A DNA stretch of 64,000 bases from Sphingomonas_B tabacisoli (GCF_042678385.1 NZ_JBHUDY010000001.1:1984001-2048000), one strand, 5' to 3'. Positions 53,401 to 60,722 are shown, counted from the stretch's first letter. The notes: a model not told the origin generated them from the sequence alone. Made by a program: numbers and translations.

Positions 53401-54991
53401 TCGGGACCTGGTCGCGGGCAACGGCCTGATCCTCGCCGCGCCGTCGATCGACATCACCGCGCAAAACGGCCTCAACGTTCTCCAGGCCGACGCGACCGCA
53501 GGCGATCTGAAACTCACCACGGTCGCCGGCACGCTCGCCGCCGGCAAGTCGAGCGCCACCGGCGCGATCACGCTGACCAGCGGCGGCGACCTGACCGCGA
53601 CCTCGCTCAAGAGCGGCACCGGCGGGATTACCCTCGCCGCCAGCAACGGCTCAGTGAAAGTCACCAACGACATCGTCGGCGGCCCGCTCCAAGTTACGGC
53701 CAAGTCCCTCGACCTGACAGCGCAGGGCGATCTCAACCTCGCCCAAGGCACGGCGACGGCGGGCGACATCACGCTCGCCAGCGCAAATGGCGGCATCACG
53801 CTTGGGCAGGTCTCCGCCAGCAATGCGCTGAAAGCCACGACGCCCGGCCTGATGACGATCAACGGCACCGTCTCCGCGGCAAACATCGCGCTGACCTCGA
53901 AGGACATCGCGATCGGCGCCAATGCCCAGCTCGGCAACCGCACGCAGACAGCCCTCACGCTCACCAGCACGGCCGACCGCACGTTCCTGGGCGATGCGAC
54001 CGGCACCGGCTACCGGCTCGACGCCGACGAGTTCACTCGCATCGCCGGCCGCACGATCGACGTCGTCTCCGCGCCGCAGAACGCGCAGGGCACGGCGTTC
54101 ACGCTGCTCGACCCGGCCGGCACCAACGTCGTCATCGGCTCGATGACGTTCGATGGTGCGCAGCTCGGCGGCGAAGGCACGCTGACCGTCCGCTCGCCGC
54201 GCTCGATCGGCTTTATCGGCAACGTCCAGTTCAAGAACTTCAACAACGATCAGACCGTCTCCTATCAGGCGACGAACGACATCTCGCTCGCCGCCGAAAC
54301 CGGCCTGGTCACGATCAAGAATTCCAGTGGCGGCCTTGCCGGCACGCTGGTTCTCGACGCGCAGCAAATCCATGCGATGTCGGCCAAGGCACGCAGCGAA
54401 ATCGCCGGCCTGCAACTCAACGACGTGCGGCAGCGGCTCGGCACCAACGATCAGTTGCAGAACGACGGCGGCTATTTCCAGGCCAACAAGATCATCGTGA
54501 AGATCGGCCGCCTGCTCTTCATCCAGAACAGCGGCATCAACAGCGACGACCGCAACGACAAGCGCGGCTTCACGACCAACAGCCTGACCCTCCAGGCCGG
54601 CGACGGCCCGGTGCAGGTGGTCATCAACGGCCGGGTCGGCACCGCGGTCGGCGAGGCGATCATTCCGGCGACCACGCGCACCGGCAGCTTCGATCCGCAG
54701 TCCGGCTTCAACACCTGCCTGGTCGGCGTCACCTGCTTCGTCGTGACGACGCCGGAGCCGGTCTTCGACCCGTCGTTCGTCCTCAGCCAGTCGCGCGATC
54801 AGGTCGAGGACAAGGATGACGACGACAAGGAAGAGGAAGCGCTGCAGGCCGCGCAGAAGCGGCCCGATCCGATCATCCAGTTCATCGACGCGCCCGTCTC
54901 GCGCTTCGATCCGGTGATCGACCAGCCGGTGACGGGCGCCGGCAACGAGGACTTCTGGGAAGTCCCCGCTTCGCAAACGCCGACGCCGTAA
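47453..54991 (+). CDS. TpsA-type filamentous exoprotein, 2512 residues
   Basis: A very large secreted protein. The N-terminus has a long signal (to about residue 35) and a TPS domain (about 40-300: SVSSRQSVINWTPNDTAVGG and SIWFYSPGGIIAGATSRF are the equivalents of the haemagglutinin-activity motifs). Residues about 480-1330 are Gly/Asn/Ala-rich with many GGxGG runs, and residues about 1860-2140 hold four long beta-repeats. A short acidic stretch (DKDDDDKEEE) and a proline-rich tail end the protein. The mature chain has only four cysteines, in two CX5C pairs (1661/1667 and 2422/2428). It would form a beta-helix filament on the cell surface after export by the TpsB next to it. The target or ligand is unknown. 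Confidence 0.9.
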   Translation: MFAYLNSAALLRSRRARLLAGCALAAAMATPAMAQQAFKATPDIVQGSVSITQGQTISTGLRDTVSVSSRQSVINWTPNDTAVGGGAISILPQGNELVFTANPSTVAGAYTVLNRIIPNDPSRPVQFDGHVQSQFDSGYGATQGGSIWFYSPGGIIAGATSRFDVGSLVLSANDINFSNGLFNDGSASNQVGTIQFRGAVDGRSSVTIQPGAVINAKNSLSGSTYVALVAPRINQGGTISVEGSAALVAAESADITIPVSGGLFDIQVQSGSFVNTAGETTLTHSGTTQVLDAAATGQARRVYLMAVPKNDAVTMLVSGAVGYAPAAQAVAQNGAIVLTTASTVFGDGVQEPIDRGTITVTGGRFGNSVQASAQNVNFDTSTAAIDVIGNVFASSPSGAVSMTALGGRDINVAGALSFTHINADRDGNSSLSLTANAGSTIHAGSIHLSTSSFGLNDTGYGATSATGGTVTLQALGGIITSDAEIDLTSNATGGRGSNDGASAFGGGNGTGGTIKAIASNGGTINANDRLLIDVNGFGGEAGYGSGSGGLGTGGTALIDLSNNSALNLGSSSVIVEANGYGGRGGDNGVTAAGDGHGGAATVNIAASRFNALAVSVSADGLFPDDSFPAWGGSGTGGTVSVSNTAGSAISVASGNLVLSANGQAGDRFGFFNDVPVKGGTGGTVTFVTDASSVSLGEGALLASADGIAGYSSTATPSPIFGRGGSVTVTINAANPNDVESQFQASSIGLSADGRSNLPEADRSSVPHGSSATGVGGTVLLNLTGGPVQTGSVNLSASGTGANSDYDTTAGAGYAGHAELALNGGALTTSSINILAEAFGGDGAFAESGYGGAGVGGNAGVGTNPFTGSAGAFLTGSGGSIQADTILVSANATGGFGGDGQIFGSSPVNAAAGGQAFGASAIVDTNGVNLTFGSLSATAVGQGGNGGEVRYSSFFEGSQTANGGAGGTGQGGEARVTIAGGTLGFDGINAGADGIGGNGGQVASDNEGGLFSDATGKGGNGGDGTGGVAAITFVDATIPNNPTLFAAASGTGGDGGAGASGGSGGAGGGGDALVRLDGGTADLLRIGVFASGEGGFSYSGQWLDGGAGGSANGGTARFEAANGAVLNIPDFEQGDPFTLDASATAHDGASGGSFADSGVGGKGGRGGNANGGTASATFDSGAIVTVNGFGNIEAQPPSLVVTATAGSGGSGGIGNNTGNSGGAGGDGGTGRAGTALFNVTGANVSFTELFANATATYGFGGSGGHGQPDPVTGITTFAPSGAFGSAFGGIFELNVADGDAGYGGATPGKVNIGSMSADLGASGGFDGSLLISDTGTDSNGGITFDSLFARGSNGSDSGESDFEVRSNKRTIFTTGTVQFDVTGTARFSFQDTGSFAAGSDIDVFSRGGTVVTHIGRPDGTFSLDAPTINISGYGDSDAQDGSRLRGQDYLYFNSYSGNVHLADGVAGNQLIVSAFGNASVGNLTAGDSERIGDISIGAGQTEGYVPGNAIVTGTVEATGNIDIRASTDALIQPGAQVIADRAVSILTGDDIVIGAGALVRAANNPPPETGYGASDPLQQLSQLRLMAGAFDTGLEPEGNVASIILHGTLEAPNRTLFMSAGAVQADPSTRILADNLYVRLNNIPVGDQVPSNDFGQLTGTLCLEGSVCLGTANVNNIVRIGETGYEPINLRLNGGIDAVDVLLRAQSIALGQNGISNNIAASDRLTIEALGSSLTLNGPIAIEGGSDVARVASFRNITGAAATISAPGTLDLYAGNNITLGAVAANTIRTVDFDGGVLNAGGITVPGTIAVGQITSGTDLALTAGKDITVDRYAVTGAATLTAANGAITVATDAAATNGTTATAKSVTLNGLNGLKVTAATATAGDVTLATKAGDLVAGTVSASGGATLTAAGAIKVASIDTTAGVTATGASVDLTSQNALRVIAATATSGDVSLVAGNGIKADTVSAKGTATLKSGTGPLVVTRDLVAGNGLILAAPSIDITAQNGLNVLQADATAGDLKLTTVAGTLAAGKSSATGAITLTSGGDLTATSLKSGTGGITLAASNGSVKVTNDIVGGPLQVTAKSLDLTAQGDLNLAQGTATAGDITLASANGGITLGQVSASNALKATTPGLMTINGTVSAANIALTSKDIAIGANAQLGNRTQTALTLTSTADRTFLGDATGTGYRLDADEFTRIAGRTIDVVSAPQNAQGTAFTLLDPAGTNVVIGSMTFDGAQLGGEGTLTVRSPRSIGFIGNVQFKNFNNDQTVSYQATNDISLAAETGLVTIKNSSGGLAGTLVLDAQQIHAMSAKARSEIAGLQLNDVRQRLGTNDQLQNDGGYFQANKIIVKIGRLLFIQNSGINSDDRNDKRGFTTNSLTLQAGDGPVQVVINGRVGTAVGEAIIPATTRTGSFDPQSGFNTCLVGVTCFVVTTPEPVFDPSFVLSQSRDQVEDKDDDDKEEEALQAAQKRPDPIIQFIDAPVSRFDPVIDQPVTGAGNEDFWEVPASQTPTP
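48890..51440 (+). repeat. Gly-rich repeat region of the TpsA protein
   Basis: The DNA here codes for hundreds of GGxGG, GGNGG and GTGGT motifs with short strand-forming inserts, for example GKGGNGGDGTGGVAA and GGSGGAGGGGDALVRL. The pattern resembles glycine-rich repeats of bacterial surface proteins such as the mycobacterial PGRS type. It is irregular rather than a tandem array, so the length is not set by one unit. Confidence 0.75.
53041..53860 (+). repeat. Four beta-repeats in the TpsA C-terminal region
   Basis: Four copies of the motif ATATAGDVTLA or a close variant (TATSGDVSLV, DATAGDLKLT, TATAGDITLA) recur with GD codons near 53103, 53300, 53501 and 53762, so the spacing is about 66 to 87 residues. 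Each is preceded by an NGL-V or NAL-V strand and followed by a VSASGxATL-type strand. This fits turns of a beta-helix. Confidence 0.7.
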
Positions 54992-55041
54992 GGCCGGGGA
55001 GCGGTTGACGCTCCCCGCCCGCACAGGCCAAGGCGGCGTCC

Positions 55042-56469
55042 ATGTCGGACAACCCCTTGCGCCTGTTCAACAGCCTCACGCGTCAGCTCGAGACGTTCGC
55101 GCCCGTCCATCCCGGCGAGGCGCGCGTCTATACCTGCGGGCCGACCGTCTATAACTTCCAGCATATCGGCAACATGCGCGCCTATGTGTTCGCCGACACG
55201 CTCGGCCGCGTGCTGAGCTTCAAGGGATACACGCTCCGCCACGTCATCAACATCACCGATGTCGGCCACCTCACTTCCGACGCCGACGAAGGCGCGGACA
55301 AAATGGAGACGGCGGCGGCCGAGACCGGCAAGACCGCCTGGGACATCGCGAAATTCTACACCGACGCCTATTGGCGCGACATCCGGCGGCTCAACATCCG
55401 CCAGCCCGCGACCTGGTCGATCGCGACCGAATACGTGCCCGCGATGATCGAGTTCGCCAAGTCGATCGAGGCCAATTGCTACCGGCTCGAAAGCGGCCTC
55501 TATTTCGATACCGCGTCCGTCCCCGATTACGGCCGCCTTGCGCGCTCGAAGACCGACGAGGGCGAAAGCCGCATCGAGGCGGTCGAAGGCAAGCGCCACC
55601 CGACCGACTTCGCGATCTGGCGCACGACCCCACCCGGCGAGACCCGCCAGATGGAGTGGGACTCGCCCTGGGGCCGCGGCGCGCCCGGCTGGCATCTCGA
55701 ATGCTCGGTGATGTCGGAGGCCTTGCTCGGCTTCCCCTTCGACATCCACACCGGCGGCATCGACCATCGCGAAATCCACCACCCGAACGAAATCGCCCAG
55801 AACCAGGCCCGCTGCCACTCCGCCGACAGCGGCGCGCGTATCTGGATGCACAATAATTTCCTGATCGACCGCGGCGGCAAGATGTCCAAGTCCGCCGGAG
55901 AGTTCCTGACCCTGCAGGCCCTGGTCGACTGCGGCTTCCACCCCCTCGCCTACCGCCTGATGTGCCTCCAGGCCCATTACCGCAGCGAGTTGGAGTTCAG
56001 CTACGACAACCTCGCCGCCGCCTTCACCCGCCTGAAGCGGATGGTAATGGCGGCCGAGCGGCTGCCCGCCGCGGAACCTGCCGAAATCACCGACAAGCGC
56101 ATCGCCGCCGAAGTGACCGGCTTTGACGAGGCCGTGTGCGACGACCTCAACACCGCCCGGGCGCTCACCCACTTCGAAACCGTGCTCACCACCAAAGGCC
56201 TCGACGCCGGCCAACGCCGCGCGGCGCTCGCGCAAATGGACGCCGTGCTCGGCCTGCAAGCGCTGGACCTGACCCGCGCCGACCTCCGCGTCCGCCCCGC
56301 CGACGCCTCGATCACCGCGGAAGACATCGAAGCGCAACTCGCCGCCCGCAAACAAGCCCGGGCCACGAAGGACTTCGCCGCCTCCGACCGCATCCGCGAC
56401 GCCCTCATCGCCGCCGGCGTGGAGGTCATGGACGGCGATCCCCTCGGCTGGGATTGGCGGCTCCAATAA
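55042..56469 (+). CDS. cysS: Cysteine--tRNA ligase
   Basis: A 475-residue class I synthetase that charges tRNA-Cys. The HIGH-type motif with its zinc cysteine is VYTCGPTVYNFQHIGNMRA near residue 28, and the KMSKS loop is GGKMSKSAGEFLTL near residue 275. Zinc ligands include ECSVMSEALLG and GGIDHREIHHPNEIAQ. It follows the TpsA gene by 50 bp but has no functional link to it. Immediately after the stop lies a palindromic repeat module. Confidence 0.97.
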   Translation: MSDNPLRLFNSLTRQLETFAPVHPGEARVYTCGPTVYNFQHIGNMRAYVFADTLGRVLSFKGYTLRHVINITDVGHLTSDADEGADKMETAAAETGKTAWDIAKFYTDAYWRDIRRLNIRQPATWSIATEYVPAMIEFAKSIEANCYRLESGLYFDTASVPDYGRLARSKTDEGESRIEAVEGKRHPTDFAIWRTTPPGETRQMEWDSPWGRGAPGWHLECSVMSEALLGFPFDIHTGGIDHREIHHPNEIAQNQARCHSADSGARIWMHNNFLIDRGGKMSKSAGEFLTLQALVDCGFHPLAYRLMCLQAHYRSELEFSYDNLAAAFTRLKRMVMAAERLPAAEPAEITDKRIAAEVTGFDEAVCDDLNTARALTHFETVLTTKGLDAGQRRAALAQMDAVLGLQALDLTRADLRVRPADASITAEDIEAQLAARKQARATKDFAASDRIRDALIAAGVEVMDGDPLGWDWRLQ

Positions 56470-56470
56470 C

Positions 56471-56615
56471 CCCTCTCCCATAGGGAGAGGGCGACTCGCG
56501 CCATGCCGCGAGCGGGGTGAGGGGNGCGGGGTGAGGGGGTACGGTGCCAGCCGCCTCACTCCCGATCCCCTCACCCGGACGGCTCCGCCGTCTCGACCTC
56601 TCCCTATGGGAGAGG
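56471..56615. repeat. Palindromic repeat module (copy 1), with one undetermined base
   Basis: The module opens with the hairpin CCCTCTCCC-ATA-GGGAGAGGG (56471-56491) and closes with ACCTCTCCCTATGGGAGAGG (from 56596). Between them are GGGTGAGGGG and CCCCTCACCC, which pair, and smaller hairpins such as GACGGCTCCGCCGTC. The base at 56525 is N, so the assembly is uncertain here. The architecture is a symmetric stack of inverted repeats, seen again at 57579-57721. It fills the gap between cysS and the hydroxyacid dehydrogenase. Confidence 0.85.
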
Positions 56616-56627
56616 TAGGCATCGCTC

Positions 56628-57569
56628 ATGATCCTCGTCCTCCCCGCCCTCGCCCGCCCCCTCCTCGAGCCGCACCTTCCCGCGGACGCCGAAACCCGCT
56701 GGTTCGCGACCGCCGAGGACGCCTACGCCATGTCTCCCGGTGCCGAGATCGGCTGGCTCGACATGCAGACCCCCAGCCACACCGGCCGCGCCGTCGAGCT
56801 CGGCGAGGACCTGAAGCTCGTCACGACCATCTATGCCGGCATCAACGCCTTCCCGCTCGCCGCGATGAAGGCGCGCGGCACGAAGCTCACCAACGGCGTC
56901 GGCATCAACACCAACGCGGTCGCCGAATACGCCGTGCTCGGCATGCTCGCCCTCGCCAAGGGCTATGGCGACGTCGTCCGCGCGCAGGACCGGCACGAAT
57001 GGCTGCGCGATTCACCGGGCAAGGTCGAGCTGCAGGACAGCCGCGCGCTGATCATCGGCTATGGCGCGATCGGGCGGCGGATCGGCGAAATCCTCGGCGG
57101 CTTCGGCGTGCACGTCACCGGCGTCCGCCGCTCCCCTTCGGGCGAGCCCGACATGCTCGGCCCGAACGACTGGCGCCCGCGCCTCGGCGATTTCGACTGG
57201 GTGATCGTCGCCGCCCCCGCCACCTCGGAGACCGCGCACCTGATCGGCGCCGCCGAGCTCGCCGCGATGAAGCCGAGCGCCTTCCTCATAAACATCGCCC
57301 GCGGCACCCTGATCGACCAGGACGCGCTAATCGACGCGCTCAAGAGCCGCCGCATCGCCGGCGCGCATCTCGACGTCACCGACCCCGAGCCGCTCCCCGC
57401 CGACCACCCCCTCTGGGACGCGCCGAACGCCGTCATCACCATGCACCTGTCCGGCCGCGCCCAGACCCGCATGTTCCAACGCGCCGCCAAGCTCTTCCTC
57501 GACAACCTCGCCCGCTACCGCGCCGGCGAACCACTGATCAACGAAGTGGACCTGGATCTGGGGTATTAG
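56628..57569 (+). CDS. D-isomer-specific 2-hydroxyacid dehydrogenase family protein
   Basis: A 313-residue NAD(P)-dependent dehydrogenase. The Rossmann loop is ALIIGYGAIGRRIGEILGGF near residue 143, and the catalytic residues are the arginine of FLINIARGTLIDQDALIDAL, the glutamate in DVTDPEPLPADHPLW and the late histidine in VITMHLSGRAQTR. Members include glyoxylate/hydroxypyruvate reductases and D-lactate or phosphoglycerate dehydrogenase relatives; the real substrate is unclear. The gene is bracketed by two copies of a palindromic repeat module. Confidence 0.88.
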   Translation: MILVLPALARPLLEPHLPADAETRWFATAEDAYAMSPGAEIGWLDMQTPSHTGRAVELGEDLKLVTTIYAGINAFPLAAMKARGTKLTNGVGINTNAVAEYAVLGMLALAKGYGDVVRAQDRHEWLRDSPGKVELQDSRALIIGYGAIGRRIGEILGGFGVHVTGVRRSPSGEPDMLGPNDWRPRLGDFDWVIVAAPATSETAHLIGAAELAAMKPSAFLINIARGTLIDQDALIDALKSRRIAGAHLDVTDPEPLPADHPLWDAPNAVITMHLSGRAQTRMFQRAAKLFLDNLARYRAGEPLINEVDLDLGY

Positions 57570-57578
57570 AGCCGCAAA

Positions 57579-57721
57579 CCCCTCTCCCCTTGGGAGAGGG
57601 AGGGGCCCGCTCGCGAAGCGAGTGGGAGGGTGAGGCCGACGGCGCATTCACGATTGCTTCGCTCTCTCGCCCTCACCCCGCTCGCGCTACGCGCGAGTCG
57701 CCCTCTCCCGACGGGAGAGGG
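57579..57721. repeat. Palindromic repeat module (copy 2)
   Basis: This copy opens with CCCCTCTCCCCTTGGGAGAG (from 57579) and closes with CCCTCTCCCGACGGGAGAGG (from 57701). Inside, GGGTGAGG and CCTCACCC pair, with hairpins such as CGCTCGCGAAGCGAG and CTCGCGCTACGCGCGAG. The architecture matches the module before the dehydrogenase gene, although loop sequences differ. It can form a strong structure at the 3' ends of the converging genes on either side. Confidence 0.85.
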
Positions 57722-57752
57722 AAATAGTCCGCAATGGGTGGAAAGCTGCCAT

Positions 57753-58232
57753 TTAGATTTCTCCCAAGGCTTCCTGCCTCTCGTCCTCCGTCCATAGCGC
57801 GATAGCGCCGATGGTGCGCTGTCCCTTCGCGTGGGCCAGAACGGCAAGCAGGCTTCGAACGTCAACGTCATTTTCCGCGCCGTGTAGATGCGATAGCGCG
57901 GGTTCGACTACTTCGCGCATTGCGGTCGCATAGGAGCCTTCCAGCCAATCGGGGATGCTCGGATTTCCGTCTGCCTTCCGGCGCTCTTCAATGGTCGCGA
58001 TGAGGGCATAGGCACGCCAATTTGGCCCCGCTCGGTCGCTCATCAATCTGACAAGGTCAGGAAGCACTGCGTAGGCGGCTGTGCCTAGGTCTCCTTGATG
58101 GTGGACGCGCTGCCAAAGTTCATCATAGCCATCGTCGGCGTCGCCGCTCGCGATGGCTTTCAATGCCCCGCGAGGGTCGTAAGGCTCGCCGTTCGCGTCC
58201 GTAAGCCGCGACCAATCGCCAGTGTCGTTCAT
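57753..58232 (-). CDS. Hypothetical protein resembling HEAT-like immunity proteins
   Basis: A 159-residue soluble protein. The segment YDELWQRVHHQGDLGTAAYA followed by VLPDLVRL is a pattern shared by many small helical proteins found near contact toxin systems, but this is only a resemblance. The rest is helical (AMREVVEPALSHLHGAEN). No toxin gene is seen nearby. It sits with the DUF4279-like gene in a small block framed by three copies of a short repeated motif. Confidence 0.6.
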   Translation of the reverse strand: MNDTGDWSRLTDANGEPYDPRGALKAIASGDADDGYDELWQRVHHQGDLGTAAYAVLPDLVRLMSDRAGPNWRAYALIATIEERRKADGNPSIPDWLEGSYATAMREVVEPALSHLHGAENDVDVRSLLAVLAHAKGQRTIGAIALWTEDERQEALGEI

Positions 58233-58298
58233 GATGCCTCCCGGCTTACTTTCGCCGGATGCGCCAACGTCTGCAATGGGTCGTTTGCAGACATACGG

Positions 58299-58703
58299 CT
58301 AAGTGTCGCGAAGTGGCTCTATCCCAAGATCGACGCCGAGTTCCGCGATGCTGGAGAGCAAGGCTGTGTCGAAAACCTCGCCTCGGTCACCGATTGTCCA
58401 CTGCACGAAGAGGTTGGCTCTTCCGCCCGTAGCGCGAAGTTCGTGTAACAGAGATGTCGCGCCTTTCAGATCGGCGACAGCACTGCGAAGGCAGTGAGCC
58501 AACTCCCCATCGCTTCCCTCTCCGAGATCGAAGACGCAGTAAGTCTCGCGATAGGTTCCCGGAAGCGGCGTCCCAGTCGGAGTGAGCCGTGCGTCCCCGG
58601 CAGCCCACGCTCTTATCGGGGTTCGCCCAAGCGTCTGGATGATCCCCTTTGGGTCGGCTGACGGGTGGAACACCTGTAGAGAAACGCGATAAACGAATGC
58701 CAT
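58299..58703 (-). CDS. DUF4279-like protein
   Basis: A 134-residue protein. The layout of a beta-strand opening (FVYRVSLQVFHPSADPKGII), a central YRETYCVFDLGEGSDGELA, a helix around HCLRSAVADLKGATSLLHEL and a late strand NLFVQWTIGDRGEVFD matches DUF4279, a family of unknown role often found with immunity-like genes. It lies 66 bp before the HEAT-like gene on the same strand. Confidence 0.65.
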   Translation of the reverse strand: MAFVYRVSLQVFHPSADPKGIIQTLGRTPIRAWAAGDARLTPTGTPLPGTYRETYCVFDLGEGSDGELAHCLRSAVADLKGATSLLHELRATGGRANLFVQWTIGDRGEVFDTALLSSIAELGVDLGIEPLRDT

Positions 58704-58782
58704 CGGGGTAGCTTACGAGTTCGGACCAACAGCGCCAACCCGACGTCTGTTATGGGTCGAAATCGGCCGCCCCAAAACTCCC

Positions 58783-60588
58783 CTACCCCCTCCGCCCCGC
58801 CACATACCGGTCCACAACCCCCTCCAGCACCGTCATCGGCACATTGCCGCCCAGCACCAGCGCGTCGTCGAAGGTCTTGAGGTCGAACCGCGGGCCCAGT
58901 GCCGCTTTCGCCTTGTCGCGCAATCGGTTGATGTAGGTGTGGCCAACCTTGTAGCCGCAAGCCTGGCCCGGCCAGGAGCAATAGCGGTCGACCTCGCCCG
59001 ACACTTCCTCGACCGACGATCCGTTGGTCGAGGCGAACCAGTCGATTGCCTGCGCCCGCGTCCAGCGCTTCGCGTGCAGGCCGCTATCGACCACCAGCCG
59101 GCAAGCGCGGAAAGCGAGGCTCTGCAGATAGCCGAGCCGCTCGATCGGGTTCTCCCTGTACACGCCCAGCTCGTCGGCAAGCTGCTCGGCATAGAGCGCC
59201 CAGCCTTCCGAATAGGCGTTGAACGCCAGCAGCGACCGGATCAGCGGCAGCTTGAACGTATATTCGCCCTGCCAGCCGTGCCCCGGGATCGCCTCGTGAT
59301 AGGCAAGGTCGGGCAGGCCATAGCTCGTCCACAGCTTGGTCGTGCGCAGGTTGATCCACAGCCGGCTCGGGATCTTGCCGTCGATGCTGCCCGGCCCGCC
59401 ATAGGCGCCCGGCGCGCCTGGCTCTTCGGCCAGCGGCAGGCGCTTCACTTCGACATTGCCTTTGACCAGCGTGTTGAACGCCTGCGGCATCAACTCACGG
59501 ATATGCGCGATCCGGTCCTGCAGCAGTTTGATGATCTGTTCGCGGCCTTCGTCATTGTCGGGAAAGCCGAAACGCGGGTCCTTGCCCAGCGCGGTCATCC
59601 GCGCGCCGACCGTGCCTTGCGTATAGCCAAGGCCTCGCAGGATCGGGTCCATCTGCCCTTGCAGGTCGCGGACCTGATCCAGCCCCATCTGGTGGATTTC
59701 GTCAGGCGAAAGCCGCGTCGTCGTGCCCGCCCGCAGCGCCCAGGCATAGAATTCGTCGCCGCGCGGCAGCTTCCACACGCCCGCATCGCTGCTCGCGTTG
59801 GCGCGGTGGAGCTGCATCTCGGCGACCTGCCTCTCCAGCGCCGGCCCGACCTTGGTCCGCGCGATCGCCGCCGCCCGCGCGGCATAGTCGCCCTTCATCT
59901 TCGCCGTACGCCTCGCGAGCGAAGTCACGACATCCCATTGCTCGACCGGCCCTTGGCGGGTCGCGGCGAGCTGCTTCAGCGCCTTGTCGAGCAGGAAGTC
60001 AGGCGCGATCACGCCTTGCCCGCGCGCGGACTTCAGCCGCTCCGTCTCACCATCGAGCTGCCCGGCATAGGCATTCAGCCGCGCCAGATAGGCTTCGGCA
60101 TCGGCCGGCCCTTCGATCAGATGGTCGCTGTCGAGCATCTTCGGCGTGTCGAGGAACGCGCCGACATTCTGGATCACCACATAGGGCGTGTTGCGATAGC
60201 CGCCGACCGCAACGTCGCCATACGGAAAGGCAAACCCTTCCAGCGCCGTGCCGAACGCCGTCTGCACGACTTCGACATTGGTGCGCATCGCCGGGCTCAG
60301 CGCATCCAGCTTCACCGGCTTGAGCTGCTCGAGTCCCGCGCGCAGATGCGCCGCCACCCGCTGCCGCCCGGCCGCTGAGTTATCCGACAGCCGCGACTTC
60401 AGGCCGGCGCGCGCGCCCTTGTCGATGCCCAGCCCGGTCGCCTGCTCCGGCGCGTCGCGCAGCAACTGCTCGGTGATGCCGTCCAGAATGCGCGACGCCT
60501 GGGCGTCGGCGCCTTCCGCCGCCAGCAATCGGGTTGGCAGCGCTATCAGCGCAGTAAAGGCAAGCAGGTCGCGACGGGCAAAGTCCAT
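58783..60588 (-). CDS. DUF885 family metallopeptidase, exported
   Basis: A 601-residue protein with an N-terminal signal (LLAFTALIALPTRLLAAE). The zinc motif is LAYHEAIPGHGWQ with H431, E432 and H437, and a downstream glutamate lies in YSEGWALYAEQLADEL. DUF885 proteins resemble M32-like carboxypeptidases and are predicted periplasmic peptidases. The substrate is unknown. The gene is convergent with nothing close, and it diverges from the methyltransferase gene across about 135 bp. Confidence 0.88.
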   Translation of the reverse strand: MDFARRDLLAFTALIALPTRLLAAEGADAQASRILDGITEQLLRDAPEQATGLGIDKGARAGLKSRLSDNSAAGRQRVAAHLRAGLEQLKPVKLDALSPAMRTNVEVVQTAFGTALEGFAFPYGDVAVGGYRNTPYVVIQNVGAFLDTPKMLDSDHLIEGPADAEAYLARLNAYAGQLDGETERLKSARGQGVIAPDFLLDKALKQLAATRQGPVEQWDVVTSLARRTAKMKGDYAARAAAIARTKVGPALERQVAEMQLHRANASSDAGVWKLPRGDEFYAWALRAGTTTRLSPDEIHQMGLDQVRDLQGQMDPILRGLGYTQGTVGARMTALGKDPRFGFPDNDEGREQIIKLLQDRIAHIRELMPQAFNTLVKGNVEVKRLPLAEEPGAPGAYGGPGSIDGKIPSRLWINLRTTKLWTSYGLPDLAYHEAIPGHGWQGEYTFKLPLIRSLLAFNAYSEGWALYAEQLADELGVYRENPIERLGYLQSLAFRACRLVVDSGLHAKRWTRAQAIDWFASTNGSSVEEVSGEVDRYCSWPGQACGYKVGHTYINRLRDKAKAALGPRFDLKTFDDALVLGGNVPMTVLEGVVDRYVAGRRG

Positions 60589-60722
60589 GAAACGCTCCGG
60601 GAACAGGATGGGCTTGGCTAACCGCTTTGCGCCGGGCTTGCAAAGCGCGTTCGATCCGCGTCAGATGTGGTCAAAGGTCGCCAAGAACATCATCGGCTCA
60701 ACCCCTCGCGCGGGAGCGGATC

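Noticed and set aside
54793..54850. A DDDDK sequence that looks like an enteropeptidase site in the TpsA tail.
   Set aside because: Part of a short acidic run; no reason to expect such cleavage in this organism.
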